A stretch of DNA of 64,000 nt, from assembly GCF_900129025.1 (NCBI RefSeq), contig NZ_FQUM01000006.1:248001-312000 (forward strand), written 5' to 3'. Positions within the stretch are counted from its first letter, which is position 1, and every line of letters starts with the position of its first letter. Source of the DNA: Mariniphaga anaerophila. GTDB lineage: Bacteria > Bacteroidota > Bacteroidia > Bacteroidales > Prolixibacteraceae. Position numbers and translations under genes: made by a program. The notes below the pieces were generated by a model that made no database searches, was not told the origin of the DNA, and saw only the letters and a list, made by a program, of their open reading frames with translations. Below are positions 26,646-35,201 of the stretch, piece after piece.

Positions 26646-28202
26646 ATGAGGAAACCAAGAATACTTTGGGTTGACGACGAAATTGATGTACTGAGAGCTC
26701 ACATTATCTTCCTGGAAAGTAAAGATTACGAAGTAGAAACAGCCAACAATGGCCTGGATGCCATTGAAATGGTTAAAAAAAGCTTTTTCGACATTATTTT
26801 TCTGGATGAAAATATGCCGGGGATGACCGGCCTGGAAACGCTGAACGAAATAAAAACCGTTTCGCCAAATGTTCCGGTGGTAATGATTACCAAAAGCGAA
26901 GAGGAAAATATTATGGATGAGGCCATTGGTTCGAAAATCGCCGATTACCTCATCAAACCGGTAAACCCAAAACAAATTCTGCTTACCCTCAAAAAAAATA
27001 TCGACCAGAAACGATTGGTGACGCAACAAACAACTTCGGCTTACCAAACCCAGTTTTCCCAAATTGGAATGCGTATTAACGACCGGCTTAATTACCAGGA
27101 GTGGTTTGACATTTACAAAAAACTGGTTTTCTGGGAAATAGAACTGAGCACATCCGAAGACGGCGCCATGGATGAGGTGTTGGCTATGCAAAAAAATGAC
27201 GCCAACAAAGCATTTTTTAAGTTCATTAAAGAGAACTACCTCGAATGGCTGAACAAAGATTACGGGGAGCGCCCGTTGCTTTCGTATGATATTTTTCACC
27301 ACAAAATATTTCCGCTGCTGGATGCGGGCAAAAAGGTTTTTGTGCTGGTTATCGACAACCTGCGGTTTGACCAGTGGCGCACCATCAGCCCGGTTTTCGA
27401 AGAATATTTCAGGGTTGATTCCGACGAGCTTTATATGAGCATTCTCCCCACCGCTACCATGTACGCACGAAATGCAATTTTTGCCGGACTGATGCCCGCC
27501 GAAATAGAAAAAGTGTACCCCGATTTATGGGACGACGACGACAACGAAGGAAATAAAAACCGCCACGAAGAAGAACTGCTGCGCAAACAACTGGAAAGAC
27601 ACCGGCGCAAAGAAAAACTCTACTTCGAAAAGGTTTCGGGAATCCGCCGCGACAGCCAAATTTCTGAAAGCCTGAAAAGCATTGCGGAGAACGATCTTTC
27701 GGTAATGGTTTTCAACTTTGTGGACATGATCTCCCACGCGCGCACCGAAATGGAAATGATTCGCGAGTTGGCAAAAGATGAAAAAGCATATCGGTCGTTA
27801 ACGCTGAGTTGGTTCAACCACTCCTCGCTGCGCGAACTTATTAAAAACCTGGCCGGCAACAACATCAACCTGGTTGTGACTACCGACCACGGTACCATCA
27901 GAGTAGATAATCCGGTGAAAGTAATTGGCGACCGCGAGACCAATACCAACCTGCGGTACAAATTGGGCAAAAACTTAAATTACAAGTCGAAAAACGTGTT
28001 TGAAGTGCGCGACCCGCGACTGGCTTATCTGCCTTCGCGCAATGTAAGTACCAGCTATATTTTTACGCATGGAAGCGACTTTTTTGCGTACCCCAACAAT
28101 TACAATTATTACGCAAATTATTACAAAGACACATTCCAGCACGGAGGAATTTCGCTGGAAGAGATGATTGTACCGCTGATTACACTAGTTCCTAAAGGGT
28201 AA
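26646..28202 (+). CDS. porX: PorX: response regulator with PglZ/alkaline-phosphatase-like domain
   Basis: 518 aa from the ATG at 26646 (MRKPRILWVDDEID). Receiver domain 1-120 with D10, D11, phospho-acceptor D54 (FLDEN), T82 and K104; a helical linker; then a PglZ-type alkaline-phosphatase-superfamily domain with the metal-site Thr pair T269/T271 (LPTATMYARN), VIDNLRFDQW and D414-H415 (TTDHG). PorX with sensor PorY controls type IX secretion genes through SigP, and its effector domain has been reported to cleave oligonucleotides. All key residues are intact. It directly follows sprE and its end overlaps the convergent DUF89 gene by 11 bases. Confidence 0.92.
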   Translation: MRKPRILWVDDEIDVLRAHIIFLESKDYEVETANNGLDAIEMVKKSFFDIIFLDENMPGMTGLETLNEIKTVSPNVPVVMITKSEEENIMDEAIGSKIADYLIKPVNPKQILLTLKKNIDQKRLVTQQTTSAYQTQFSQIGMRINDRLNYQEWFDIYKKLVFWEIELSTSEDGAMDEVLAMQKNDANKAFFKFIKENYLEWLNKDYGERPLLSYDIFHHKIFPLLDAGKKVFVLVIDNLRFDQWRTISPVFEEYFRVDSDELYMSILPTATMYARNAIFAGLMPAEIEKVYPDLWDDDDNEGNKNRHEEELLRKQLERHRRKEKLYFEKVSGIRRDSQISESLKSIAENDLSVMVFNFVDMISHARTEMEMIRELAKDEKAYRSLTLSWFNHSSLRELIKNLAGNNINLVVTTDHGTIRVDNPVKVIGDRETNTNLRYKLGKNLNYKSKNVFEVRDPRLAYLPSRNVSTSYIFTHGSDFFAYPNNYNYYANYYKDTFQHGGISLEEMIVPLITLVPKG

Positions 28203-29049
28203 GTTTTTTACTTCGTTTTACAACCAACTCTCCTTTTGCAGCGCCTACTTTTCGACTGATTACCGGGCATTTTACCATAAACAAAAAAAACAGCCGGGGG
28301 TTATTTTCATGCATCAGCCCTTCAAAATTGCCCATGCCTTTTGAGATAATCAGGTCAGCATTATTATACAATTCCAAAAACTGACTGCTTACCTTATGAA
28401 GCAGCGTAGAAGGAGCATCGTAACCGTTTGGAATAATCTTGGCAAACTGGTCAATTCCAACCGCGCGGGCTTCCTTTTCTGTAACATCATTCAGCACCGG
28501 CTCATTGCGAACGGCGTACCAAACATTCGGATGTGCAATGGTTTCGAGAAAAAGTTTATCGAGCACCACTTCGCCACAATTGTCTGCCAGGTACAATATT
28601 GTTTTTGCCTTTTTTATTTCTTCGCGAAGTTCTTTGGAGTCATTAACGGCGATGTCAGATGTCAACGCTTTTTTAATGGTTTCTTCCAAATCGAAATGAT
28701 TACCCGGCCCAAAGTCTATTATATTGCCTGCAACAGCCAACCGCAACGCCGTGTCAAACCTGTCGGACGATTTATTAACCAGCTCCCTAAACTCGTTATA
28801 ACGACTTAGCAGTTGATGATTGGCATTCTCTTTTTCTTCTCTGTATGGATCTTCAACCGTTGAATGCTCTTTTAACTTGGCCAGAATGTTTCGTGTATTT
28901 TCCGGCGAATAACTTTTTTCTAAATCAATAGCAGCAATTTTCTTCAGTACATCACTTACTATTCTGTCCCTTTTTTCTTCAGGAATCTCATATTTGTCGA
29001 GCCGTTGCTGCAGCGACTTAATCTGACAAATCAAACATTCGTAACTCAT
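28192..29049 (-). CDS. DUF89/ARMT1-like metal-dependent phosphatase
   Basis: 285 aa. Pattern of the DUF89 damage-control phosphatase family: GNIIDFGPGNHFDLEE, LYLADNCGEVVLDKL (metal-binding Asp and Asn), VRNEPVLNDVT and SKGMGNFEGL. The N-terminal CxxC (CLIC, 5-8) marks the subfamily with a Cys motif found in prokaryotes. Members remove harmful phosphorylated metabolites such as damaged sugar or pantetheine phosphates; the substrate here is unknown. It is convergent with porX. A full -7 box lies five bases before the ATG, so the message may be leaderless. Confidence 0.82.
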   Translation of the reverse strand: MSYECLICQIKSLQQRLDKYEIPEEKRDRIVSDVLKKIAAIDLEKSYSPENTRNILAKLKEHSTVEDPYREEKENANHQLLSRYNEFRELVNKSSDRFDTALRLAVAGNIIDFGPGNHFDLEETIKKALTSDIAVNDSKELREEIKKAKTILYLADNCGEVVLDKLFLETIAHPNVWYAVRNEPVLNDVTEKEARAVGIDQFAKIIPNGYDAPSTLLHKVSSQFLELYNNADLIISKGMGNFEGLMHENNPRLFFLFMVKCPVISRKVGAAKGELVVKRSKKLTL

Positions 29050-29054
29050 AGGTG

Positions 29055-29062
29055 CAAAAATA
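29055..29062 (-). promoter_or_regulatory. -7 box immediately before the DUF89 gene
   Basis: TATTTTTG on the minus strand, full match, five bases before the ATG. Confidence 0.4.
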
Positions 29063-29158
29063 CGAACTAAAGAACATTTCGTGAAGAGAACGATGGTTCG
29101 TTTTACAAAAAACAGGAAAAGGAAAAAAAAGCTTTACATTAGCTAAAAAGTTTCAGCC

Positions 29159-29752
29159 ATGCCAGCAAAAATAGTCCGCCTGCTTTTAATCCTTCTTCCC
29201 TTATTTTCGTTTTTTACTTCGGCAAAAAGTCAAATGCTCCCGCAAGTAGAAATTCAAACTTCTTTGGGCAAAATTTTAATCGAAGTTGACACAGTGCATG
29301 CTCCGGTAACAGCCGCAAACTTTCTAAAGCATGTTACTGAAGGAAGCTACAACAAATCATTTTTTTACCGCACCGTTCGCCTTGACAACCAACCAGGCAG
29401 CAGCGTCAAAATCGAAGTCATTCAGGGAGGACTTTATTCGGATGAGGAAATCAATAAACACCCGGTTATTAGGCACGAAACCACTGAGGAAACCGGATTG
29501 AAGCATTTGGACGGTGTTATTTCAATGGCAAGAAACGAACCGGGCACTGCTTCCACTGAATTTTTTATTTGCATCGGAAATCAGCCGGAGCTTGATTACA
29601 GCGGGAAAAGAAATCCCGACGAGCATGGGTTTGCTGCATTTGGGAAAGTAATACAGGGCATGGATGTAGTCCGAAAAATTCAACAACTTCCAAATAAAGA
29701 TCAATATCTGGACAACCCGGTTCAATTCACTGCAAGCATAAAAAAAGAGTGA
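29159..29752 (+). CDS. Secreted cyclophilin-type peptidyl-prolyl isomerase
   Basis: 197 aa. Signal peptide (VRLLLILLPLFSFFTSAKSQ, about 6-25) and a cyclophilin domain: LGKILIEVDTVHAPVTAANFLKHV, the FYRTV catalytic Arg segment, ISMARNEPGTASTEFFICIG and HGFAAFGKVIQGMDVV. It would fold exported proteins in the periplasm. Stand-alone gene; the stop codon lies inside a bidirectional terminator shared with convergent susD. Confidence 0.9.
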   Translation: MPAKIVRLLLILLPLFSFFTSAKSQMLPQVEIQTSLGKILIEVDTVHAPVTAANFLKHVTEGSYNKSFFYRTVRLDNQPGSSVKIEVIQGGLYSDEEINKHPVIRHETTEETGLKHLDGVISMARNEPGTASTEFFICIGNQPELDYSGKRNPDEHGFAAFGKVIQGMDVVRKIQQLPNKDQYLDNPVQFTASIKKE

Positions 29753-29770
29753 CTTCTGAGGCCACTCTTT
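29744..29770. terminator. Bidirectional terminator between cyclophilin gene and susD
   Basis: 8-bp stem AAAGAGTG (29744-29751) with CACTCTTT (29763-29770), 11-base loop, with A-rich and T-rich flanks on both sides. Confidence 0.75.
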
Positions 29771-29792
29771 CTTGTTGTTTATATTGAATTGA

Positions 29793-31232
29793 TTAGTAGT
29801 CCGGATTCTGTGTCAGTCCGGGAGAAATATCACGTTCGCGTTTGGGAATCGGCAAAATGGCTCTTCCGTAATTGCCATCAATTTCGCGGTTCATGCGGGG
29901 CGAATAAATGCTTTTCCCGTTTCGCCACGCGTCCCAGCAGCGGTGCCCTTCGGCTACCAACTCTTTACGGCGCTCGGTCAGCACATCATCCAAAGTTACC
30001 GTAGCAACATCAGAATAACCCGAAATACGGTTTTGGCGCAACTGGTTGATGTACCATTCTGCACTTTTGCCCTGGGAAGCGGTTCCTCCCTTCACACTTG
30101 CTTCGGCAGCAATTAGGTACACTTCCGAAAGGCGAATTACGGCGGGATTGTTCTGGTACAAACTGCCGTTTCTTCCGGGATATTTCTGAGTGTAATATCC
30201 TTTGGTATCAGTTTCATCCTCCTCCCACTCTATCAACTGGCTCCGAATGTCGTTTGCATCTGCAGTTAAAAGTTCGTATCCCTGGGTGGAAAAAGCGCAT
30301 TCTCCGTAACCGCCGGAGTGCGTATAATACCCGATGGAATTGCGCTGCGAATTGTGCGCTGCGTTGGTCAGCACTTCAAACATTAATTCTGCAGCCCCTT
30401 CAACTCCCCAAACGTTCAGGTATTCATCAATCGCATAAAGCGAGTAAGGCGAATCGTCGATTACCTCCTGCGCAGCTGCCAGCGCTTCATTGTTTTCTCC
30501 GAGATAGAGATGCACCCTGGCCAGCAACCCTTTGGCTGCCCAGTAATTGATATGCCCCAGGTTTGTCTCTTCGGAAAGCAGCCCCAGCGCGGCATTCAGA
30601 TCTTCTTTTATAAAATCATAGGTTTCTCTCAGCGTTGAGCGGGTAGGTTCAAAATCCACATGGTATTTTTCTTTGGAAAGCGGAATACCGGAATTGGCGG
30701 CATCCATGTCGGCGAGCGTCGGAAGTTTTGCAAACAGCCTGGCTGCATCAAAATGAAACAGGGCACGCAAAGCATAAAGCTGCCCTTTCAGGTCATTAAA
30801 CTGCTCCTGTTCATCGTCTTCCACTTCAATTCCATCGATAACCGAAAAAATATCATTCACCCTCCCTGTCAAAGTATATGGCATTTGCCAGAATTGTTCA
30901 GAGTAATTGGATTCCGGGCTGTGTTCAAACCGCGCCATGGGAGAAATATGATTGTTGGACGAGGTGTAATCCAAATCGCCTCCCTTTAAATCGGCGTACG
31001 CAATAAAATCGCCTCCGTAATATGAATACGGTTCGGTGAAGTCTCCCAACCCCAGGTCGAAATCGATCATCCCTGTATACACGCCATTTACAGCATTATT
31101 TAAATCAGTTACGCTTGTAATAGCTTCGTCTGCGGGCAGCGAGCCGGAAGGAGTCTCTTCAAGAAAACCTTCGCATCCCTGCAAAAGAAGGGCACCTGCC
31201 ACTATTATCGAATAAATTGTTTTTTTCAGCAT
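29793..31232 (-). CDS. SusD-like starch/nutrient-binding outer-membrane lipoprotein
   Basis: 479 aa from MLKKTIYSIIVAGALLLQGC; the frame is open further upstream inside susC, but that is not signal-like. Lipobox LLQGC with Cys at 18. SusD features follow: FLEETPSGS near the mature N-terminus, TPR-like helices (LYALRALFHFDAARLF, AAKGLLARVHLYLG, SEVYLIAAEASVKGG), and a C-terminal ILPIPKRERDISPGLTQNPDY typical of SusD. It forms the lid on the SusC barrel and binds ligand. It is transcribed with susC (10-base gap). Substrate unknown. Confidence 0.92.
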   Translation of the reverse strand: MLKKTIYSIIVAGALLLQGCEGFLEETPSGSLPADEAITSVTDLNNAVNGVYTGMIDFDLGLGDFTEPYSYYGGDFIAYADLKGGDLDYTSSNNHISPMARFEHSPESNYSEQFWQMPYTLTGRVNDIFSVIDGIEVEDDEQEQFNDLKGQLYALRALFHFDAARLFAKLPTLADMDAANSGIPLSKEKYHVDFEPTRSTLRETYDFIKEDLNAALGLLSEETNLGHINYWAAKGLLARVHLYLGENNEALAAAQEVIDDSPYSLYAIDEYLNVWGVEGAAELMFEVLTNAAHNSQRNSIGYYTHSGGYGECAFSTQGYELLTADANDIRSQLIEWEEDETDTKGYYTQKYPGRNGSLYQNNPAVIRLSEVYLIAAEASVKGGTASQGKSAEWYINQLRQNRISGYSDVATVTLDDVLTERRKELVAEGHRCWDAWRNGKSIYSPRMNREIDGNYGRAILPIPKRERDISPGLTQNPDY

Positions 31233-31242
31233 GGTGTATGTT

Positions 31243-34200
31243 TTAAAATTCAACATTAATTCCGAAAAGGAAATTTTTGGTAATCGGGGTATCCACTGTG
31301 CGGTACCCGTTAAGCGTAACTTCAGGCTCAATGGTATCTTCCTTGGCCAGAGTCCAGATGTTGTTGCCGTTAACAAACACTTTCAGGTTGCTCATGTGCA
31401 TTTTGGAAACAACGCTTTTGGGCAAAGAGTACCCCAAATAAATATCTTTTAGCCTAATGTGATCGGTAGAAAGCACGTGCCGCGAAGACCAGCGGTCGGG
31501 TCTGTCAGATGTCCATGCCACAGGGCGCGGATTATCAACGATATCGCCGGGCTTTTTCCACCAGTTGTTTTCCACGTCTTTGGCCAGGTTCATACTTCCA
31601 AGCCGCACCCCGTCGTGGTGAAAAAAATACCCGGGATAATCAAACAGGCTTCCGCCCATCTGGTAGGTCAGCAAAAACGACAGTTCAAGACCTTTCCAAA
31701 CAAAAGTGTTGGTCATGCCGCCAATTAAATCAGGCGTTGGTTTCCCCTGAATCTCCGGCTTTGCAAGTTCGCGAAGATAGGTCAACTCATCGGAATTTTC
31801 CGGATCGAGATAAAACAGAGGCATCCCGTTATCCGGGTCAACACCGGCGTAAGTAGGCAAATAAAATGTGTTTATTGCTTCACCTTCGCGAAGCAGGTAC
31901 ATTCCGCCATCGCCTTTCAGCACATCTTTTCCGGCGGGCAGTTTGTCGATAACAGAACTAATTGTTGTCAGGTTAAAATCTGTTGTCCACCTAAAATCCG
32001 AAGTAACAATATTGTTGGAATGAACCTCAAACTCGAGGCCTTTGTTTGTCAGCTCTCCAAGGTTTTGCCACGAAGTTTCAAACCCGGTAAGGTAGGTTAA
32101 CGGAACTAACATCAACAGATCCCTGGTTTTTTTGTGGTAGTATTCAACGGAAGCAGTCAGCTTGTCGAACACGCGTAAATCCAGCCCCACATTGAAGTTG
32201 TCTGATTTTTCCCAGCTCAAATCCGGGTTGTCGGGCTGAATGGTGTAAATGGCGCTTTCCGAACCATATCCGCTACTGAATGTGTACAATCCTGAATGAG
32301 CAAAGTAATCAACTGGCAGGGTACCGTTGGTTCCAAACGAAGCCCTGATTTTTAAATCGTTCAACCAGCTCGATTCTCCCATAAATTCCTCCTGCGTGAT
32401 TCTCCAGGCAGCAGAAGCCGACCAGAAATTTCCCCAGCGGTTATTTGCTCCAAGCCGCGACGATCCGTCGGAACGAATGCTCGCAGAGGCATAATATTTA
32501 TCGGCAAAATTGTAATTCATATTCCCGATAAACGACATCAGATTTGATGAAGCAACTTCACTATCTACGGCTAATGCCTGGCCGTTAGCCAGTTCGGGAA
32601 GTTTGTAGGTGGAATAATTTTCCGCATTTGCCTGAAGGGTTCTGTACGTCAGCCCTTCTGCTTCGTATCCGCCAAAAACCTGAATATTGTGTTTGCCGAA
32701 TGATTTATTGAAATCGCCAATGAAAGATGCATTTTTCACAACTGTTGTGTAAGTAAGATGGTCGCCGAGACCATTGTATGCTTCTCCGTCCACACTTTCC
32801 GGCGCCCACCAGACTCTGGTCTTCGAATCGGAATAATCAACTCCAAAGTTGGAACGAATTGCGAATTCGGGGATTAACTGCATCCTCACACTTGCATTGG
32901 TCAGACTACGGTAACGCTCAAGAATGTATGTCTGGTCTGTTCTTTCGCCGGTTCCGATTAAAGCAGTCAGCGGGTTTTTCACATTACCCATTCCTGCATC
33001 TTGGTTGGGCGTTCCGTCTTCGTTATAAACAGGCTGAGTGGGGTTCATCGAAAAAATCATACCTAACGGAGCCATATGATTTATCCCCTGCACCTGGTCA
33101 GTTTGGTCGCCATACCCATTTTGGCTGGTGTGAGACAGCATCTGTTTTAAACTGAAATTCAACCAATCTGTCGCTTTATGGTCGAGGTTTATCCGGCCAG
33201 AATATCTTTCGAAATCACTTCCAATAACAATACCTTCAATTTTATTGTACCCCACCCCGGTATAAAACGTTGTTTTGTCGTTACCTCCGGAAGCAGAAAA
33301 CTGGTAATCCATTGTGTTCCCTTTTTTATAAACCACATCGCGCCAGTTGGTATTTGCCGAAGGCGATGTTATTCCCCACTTTCCTTCATCGGGATCTTCC
33401 TGAACATACTGAAGGGCGCGTTCCAGTACTTCGGCATCCTGATACCCCGGGTCGTCGGGATAAAGGCCGGGTTCGTACCAGAAAAGGTAGGCGCCAATTA
33501 ATGCATCGTTTACATAATCGACGTACTGTTCAGCACTCATGGGCTGGTAAACATTTTTCATGGCTGTTTCGGAGGTGCCGTAAGTGGCTTTAAACTTGAA
33601 TTGGGTTTTGCCACTTTTCCCCTTTTTGGTGGTAATAAGCACCACACCATTTGCCGCCCGGGAGCCATAAAGTGAAGCAGCCGCAGCGTCTTTCAGAATG
33701 GTCATGCTTTCCACGTCTTCGGGATTAAGCGTTGAAAGCAAATCTGTTGAAAAGCCCGTGTATCCGTACATTCCAATTTCCATGGGAACACCGTCGATGA
33801 CGTACAACGGAGTAGTTGAAGCATTGATTGAGCCAACGCCCCTGATCTGAACTTCGCCGGATGCACCGGGAGCTCCGGTTGTGGAACTCACCCGAACCCC
33901 CGAAACTTTTCCGGACAGCATCTTGTCGATAGATTCGGACGTAGATGTGCCGACCAGTTCTTCCGCGCCCACTTTCTGAGCAGAACCGGTGAAAGAAGAC
34001 CGTTTTGAAGTACCGTAAGCAACAACCAGCACTTCATCCATTCCAATAACATCCTGCTCCATAGCAACATTGTAGAGCGCTGATTCTGTAATTGGCACTT
34101 CAACGGTTTTCATGCCAACAAACGAAAAAAGAAGGGTTTCATTTTCAGGAACCCGTAGCGAAAAGTTCCCGTCAACATCAGTAATAGTACCCGTGGAAGT

Positions 34201-34341
34201 ACCACTTACCACTACCGAAACGCCGGGGATTGGCGAGCCATCGCTTTTGGAGGTCACCGTCCCGGTAATTTGCTTTGTTTGTGCATTCGCAAAAAAAACG
34301 GAAGTACACAAAAACAAGCTGAGTAAAAGTAGTTTCTTCAT
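31243..34341 (-). CDS. SusC-like TonB-dependent outer-membrane transporter
   Basis: 1032 aa. Signal peptide (LLLLSLFLCTSVFFANAQ), a carboxypeptidase-regulatory-like domain (about 22-110, KQITGTVTSKSDGSPIPGVSVVV), TonB box region DEVLVVAYG, plug domain with VRIRGVGSIN-type motif (VQIRGVGSINASTTPLYVIDG) and LKDAAAASLYGSRAANGVVLITTKKG, then a large beta-barrel ending in FLFGINVEF. It imports an oligosaccharide or peptide with SusD. No glycosidase, peptidase, ECF sigma/anti-sigma or hybrid sensor is next to it, so the pair is an orphan. The 5' leader is long and structured. Confidence 0.94.
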   Translation of the reverse strand: MKKLLLLSLFLCTSVFFANAQTKQITGTVTSKSDGSPIPGVSVVVSGTSTGTITDVDGNFSLRVPENETLLFSFVGMKTVEVPITESALYNVAMEQDVIGMDEVLVVAYGTSKRSSFTGSAQKVGAEELVGTSTSESIDKMLSGKVSGVRVSSTTGAPGASGEVQIRGVGSINASTTPLYVIDGVPMEIGMYGYTGFSTDLLSTLNPEDVESMTILKDAAAASLYGSRAANGVVLITTKKGKSGKTQFKFKATYGTSETAMKNVYQPMSAEQYVDYVNDALIGAYLFWYEPGLYPDDPGYQDAEVLERALQYVQEDPDEGKWGITSPSANTNWRDVVYKKGNTMDYQFSASGGNDKTTFYTGVGYNKIEGIVIGSDFERYSGRINLDHKATDWLNFSLKQMLSHTSQNGYGDQTDQVQGINHMAPLGMIFSMNPTQPVYNEDGTPNQDAGMGNVKNPLTALIGTGERTDQTYILERYRSLTNASVRMQLIPEFAIRSNFGVDYSDSKTRVWWAPESVDGEAYNGLGDHLTYTTVVKNASFIGDFNKSFGKHNIQVFGGYEAEGLTYRTLQANAENYSTYKLPELANGQALAVDSEVASSNLMSFIGNMNYNFADKYYASASIRSDGSSRLGANNRWGNFWSASAAWRITQEEFMGESSWLNDLKIRASFGTNGTLPVDYFAHSGLYTFSSGYGSESAIYTIQPDNPDLSWEKSDNFNVGLDLRVFDKLTASVEYYHKKTRDLLMLVPLTYLTGFETSWQNLGELTNKGLEFEVHSNNIVTSDFRWTTDFNLTTISSVIDKLPAGKDVLKGDGGMYLLREGEAINTFYLPTYAGVDPDNGMPLFYLDPENSDELTYLRELAKPEIQGKPTPDLIGGMTNTFVWKGLELSFLLTYQMGGSLFDYPGYFFHHDGVRLGSMNLAKDVENNWWKKPGDIVDNPRPVAWTSDRPDRWSSRHVLSTDHIRLKDIYLGYSLPKSVVSKMHMSNLKVFVNGNNIWTLAKEDTIEPEVTLNGYRTVDTPITKNFLFGINVEF

Positions 34342-34389
34342 AAATTTGATTTTTTTGTGTTATTTTATTCAGGAATAAATCCTCAACCC

Positions 34390-34425
34390 AAATAAAAAGC
34401 CCCTGTCGGGGAAACAGGAGCTTTT
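34390..34425 (-). other. Terminator-like hairpin in the susC leader
   Basis: Minus strand: AAAAGC plus five more pairs around one mismatch (34414-34425 with 34395-34406), seven-base loop, followed by TTTTT. It lies about 50 bases upstream of the susC ATG and downstream of the only good promoter box (34599-34606). No coding gene on either strand ends there. It could be an attenuator for susCD or the end of a small RNA of about 200 bases. A second small hairpin (TTACC/GGTAA, 34431-34444) lies just upstream of it in the transcript. Confidence 0.6.
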
Positions 34426-34598
34426 ATCATTTACCCTTCGGTAATCAAACACTCGGCAATTTAGGTGCTGTTTAACTATTTCTATGAATAAATTGCTGTG
34501 CTTTATCTTTTGTCCCTTTATTTTGAATTCCCCGATTTTATCTCAAAAACACCAAGTGTGATACAATCTTTAACTTGTTCTAAATTTGGCAACTAATC

Positions 34599-34606
34599 CA
34601 AACTTA
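34599..34606 (-). promoter_or_regulatory. -7 box upstream of susC
   Basis: TAAGTTTG on the minus strand, full match to TAnnTTTG, 257 bases before the susC ATG. The 457 bases between susC and the next leftward gene hold this box, the hairpin at 34390-34425 and the terminator at 34759-34790, but no other gene I can support. Confidence 0.45.
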
Positions 34607-34758
34607 TGTTTTATAAAAATACGGGGCGAAAAAAATCAATAAAGGGAAAGATAAACACAACGAACTGCAGGAATTGCGTTAAAACAGTTAGCGAATAAAG
34701 AGTTGTGCTGTTGGTGACTAAAAAGGAACAGCTTGCTGACCAATTCTATTTTTTGGCA

Positions 34759-34790
34759 GAAAAAAGGGGTGAATCTTACGAAACACCCCT
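34759..34790 (-). terminator. Intrinsic terminator after the small gene at 34.8 kb
   Basis: Minus strand: AGGGGTG/CACCCCT 7-bp stem (34784-34790 with 34765-34771), 12-base loop, then six T (34759-34764). It begins eight bases after the stop codon. Confidence 0.8.
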
Positions 34791-34798
34791 GTGGTTTT

Positions 34799-34990
34799 TT
34801 ACGCCGCTACACTGGAAAATAATTCTTCCAGTATTTCGGGATACTTATCTTTAAAATTTTGATAACACCAATCGTGCAGTTCCTGAACCTCGGAAGGTTC
34901 AACCCACTGAATACACTTTGCCAGTTCTTTTCTGAACAGCTGTTTACTGAAACTCACTTTGGGTAAAATAACTTTAGCATAATCGAGCAT
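34799..34990 (-). CDS. Small hypothetical protein (63 aa)
   Basis: 63 aa from the ATG at 34990 (MLDYAKVILPKVSFSKQLF). Not recognised. It has a mixed helix-type composition with two Cys (CIQW, DWCYQNF) and an acidic C-terminus, with no signal peptide or membrane segment. A good terminator right after the stop and the lack of any overlapping gene support a real gene. The sequence KYPEILEELFSS and the general style recall small regulatory or DNA-associated proteins, but no function is claimed. Confidence 0.6.
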   Translation of the reverse strand: MLDYAKVILPKVSFSKQLFRKELAKCIQWVEPSEVQELHDWCYQNFKDKYPEILEELFSSVAA

Positions 34991-35201
34991 GGCCAAAATG
35001 TTTTAGTTTTATAAATCGACATTAATATAACAGCTAAAATCGAGTTTCGGTATGTTATAAAATATGCTTTAACAATCATTAACAACAACATACCTTTTTG
35101 TCTTTTTATATATGTTTGTGCCATTGCCGGTTACCCGTACAATTCAGGAAATCTGTTTAATAACATCAATCGGGTCTTTTAACACTTGCCCGAAAATAAC
35201 C

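Noticed and set aside
31233-31376. 48-codon upstream extension of susD
   Set aside because: It lies inside the susC 3' end and would hide the lipoprotein signal peptide starting at 31232.
34386-34430. 15-codon ORF (MIKAPVSPTGAFYLG) across the susC leader hairpin
   Set aside because: Its codons are dictated by the hairpin arms; no sign of independent coding.
35130-35195. TCGGG/CCCGA stem after trpA as a terminator
   Set aside because: Only 5 bp with a long loop and no T-tract on the trp strand; too weak to report as a feature.
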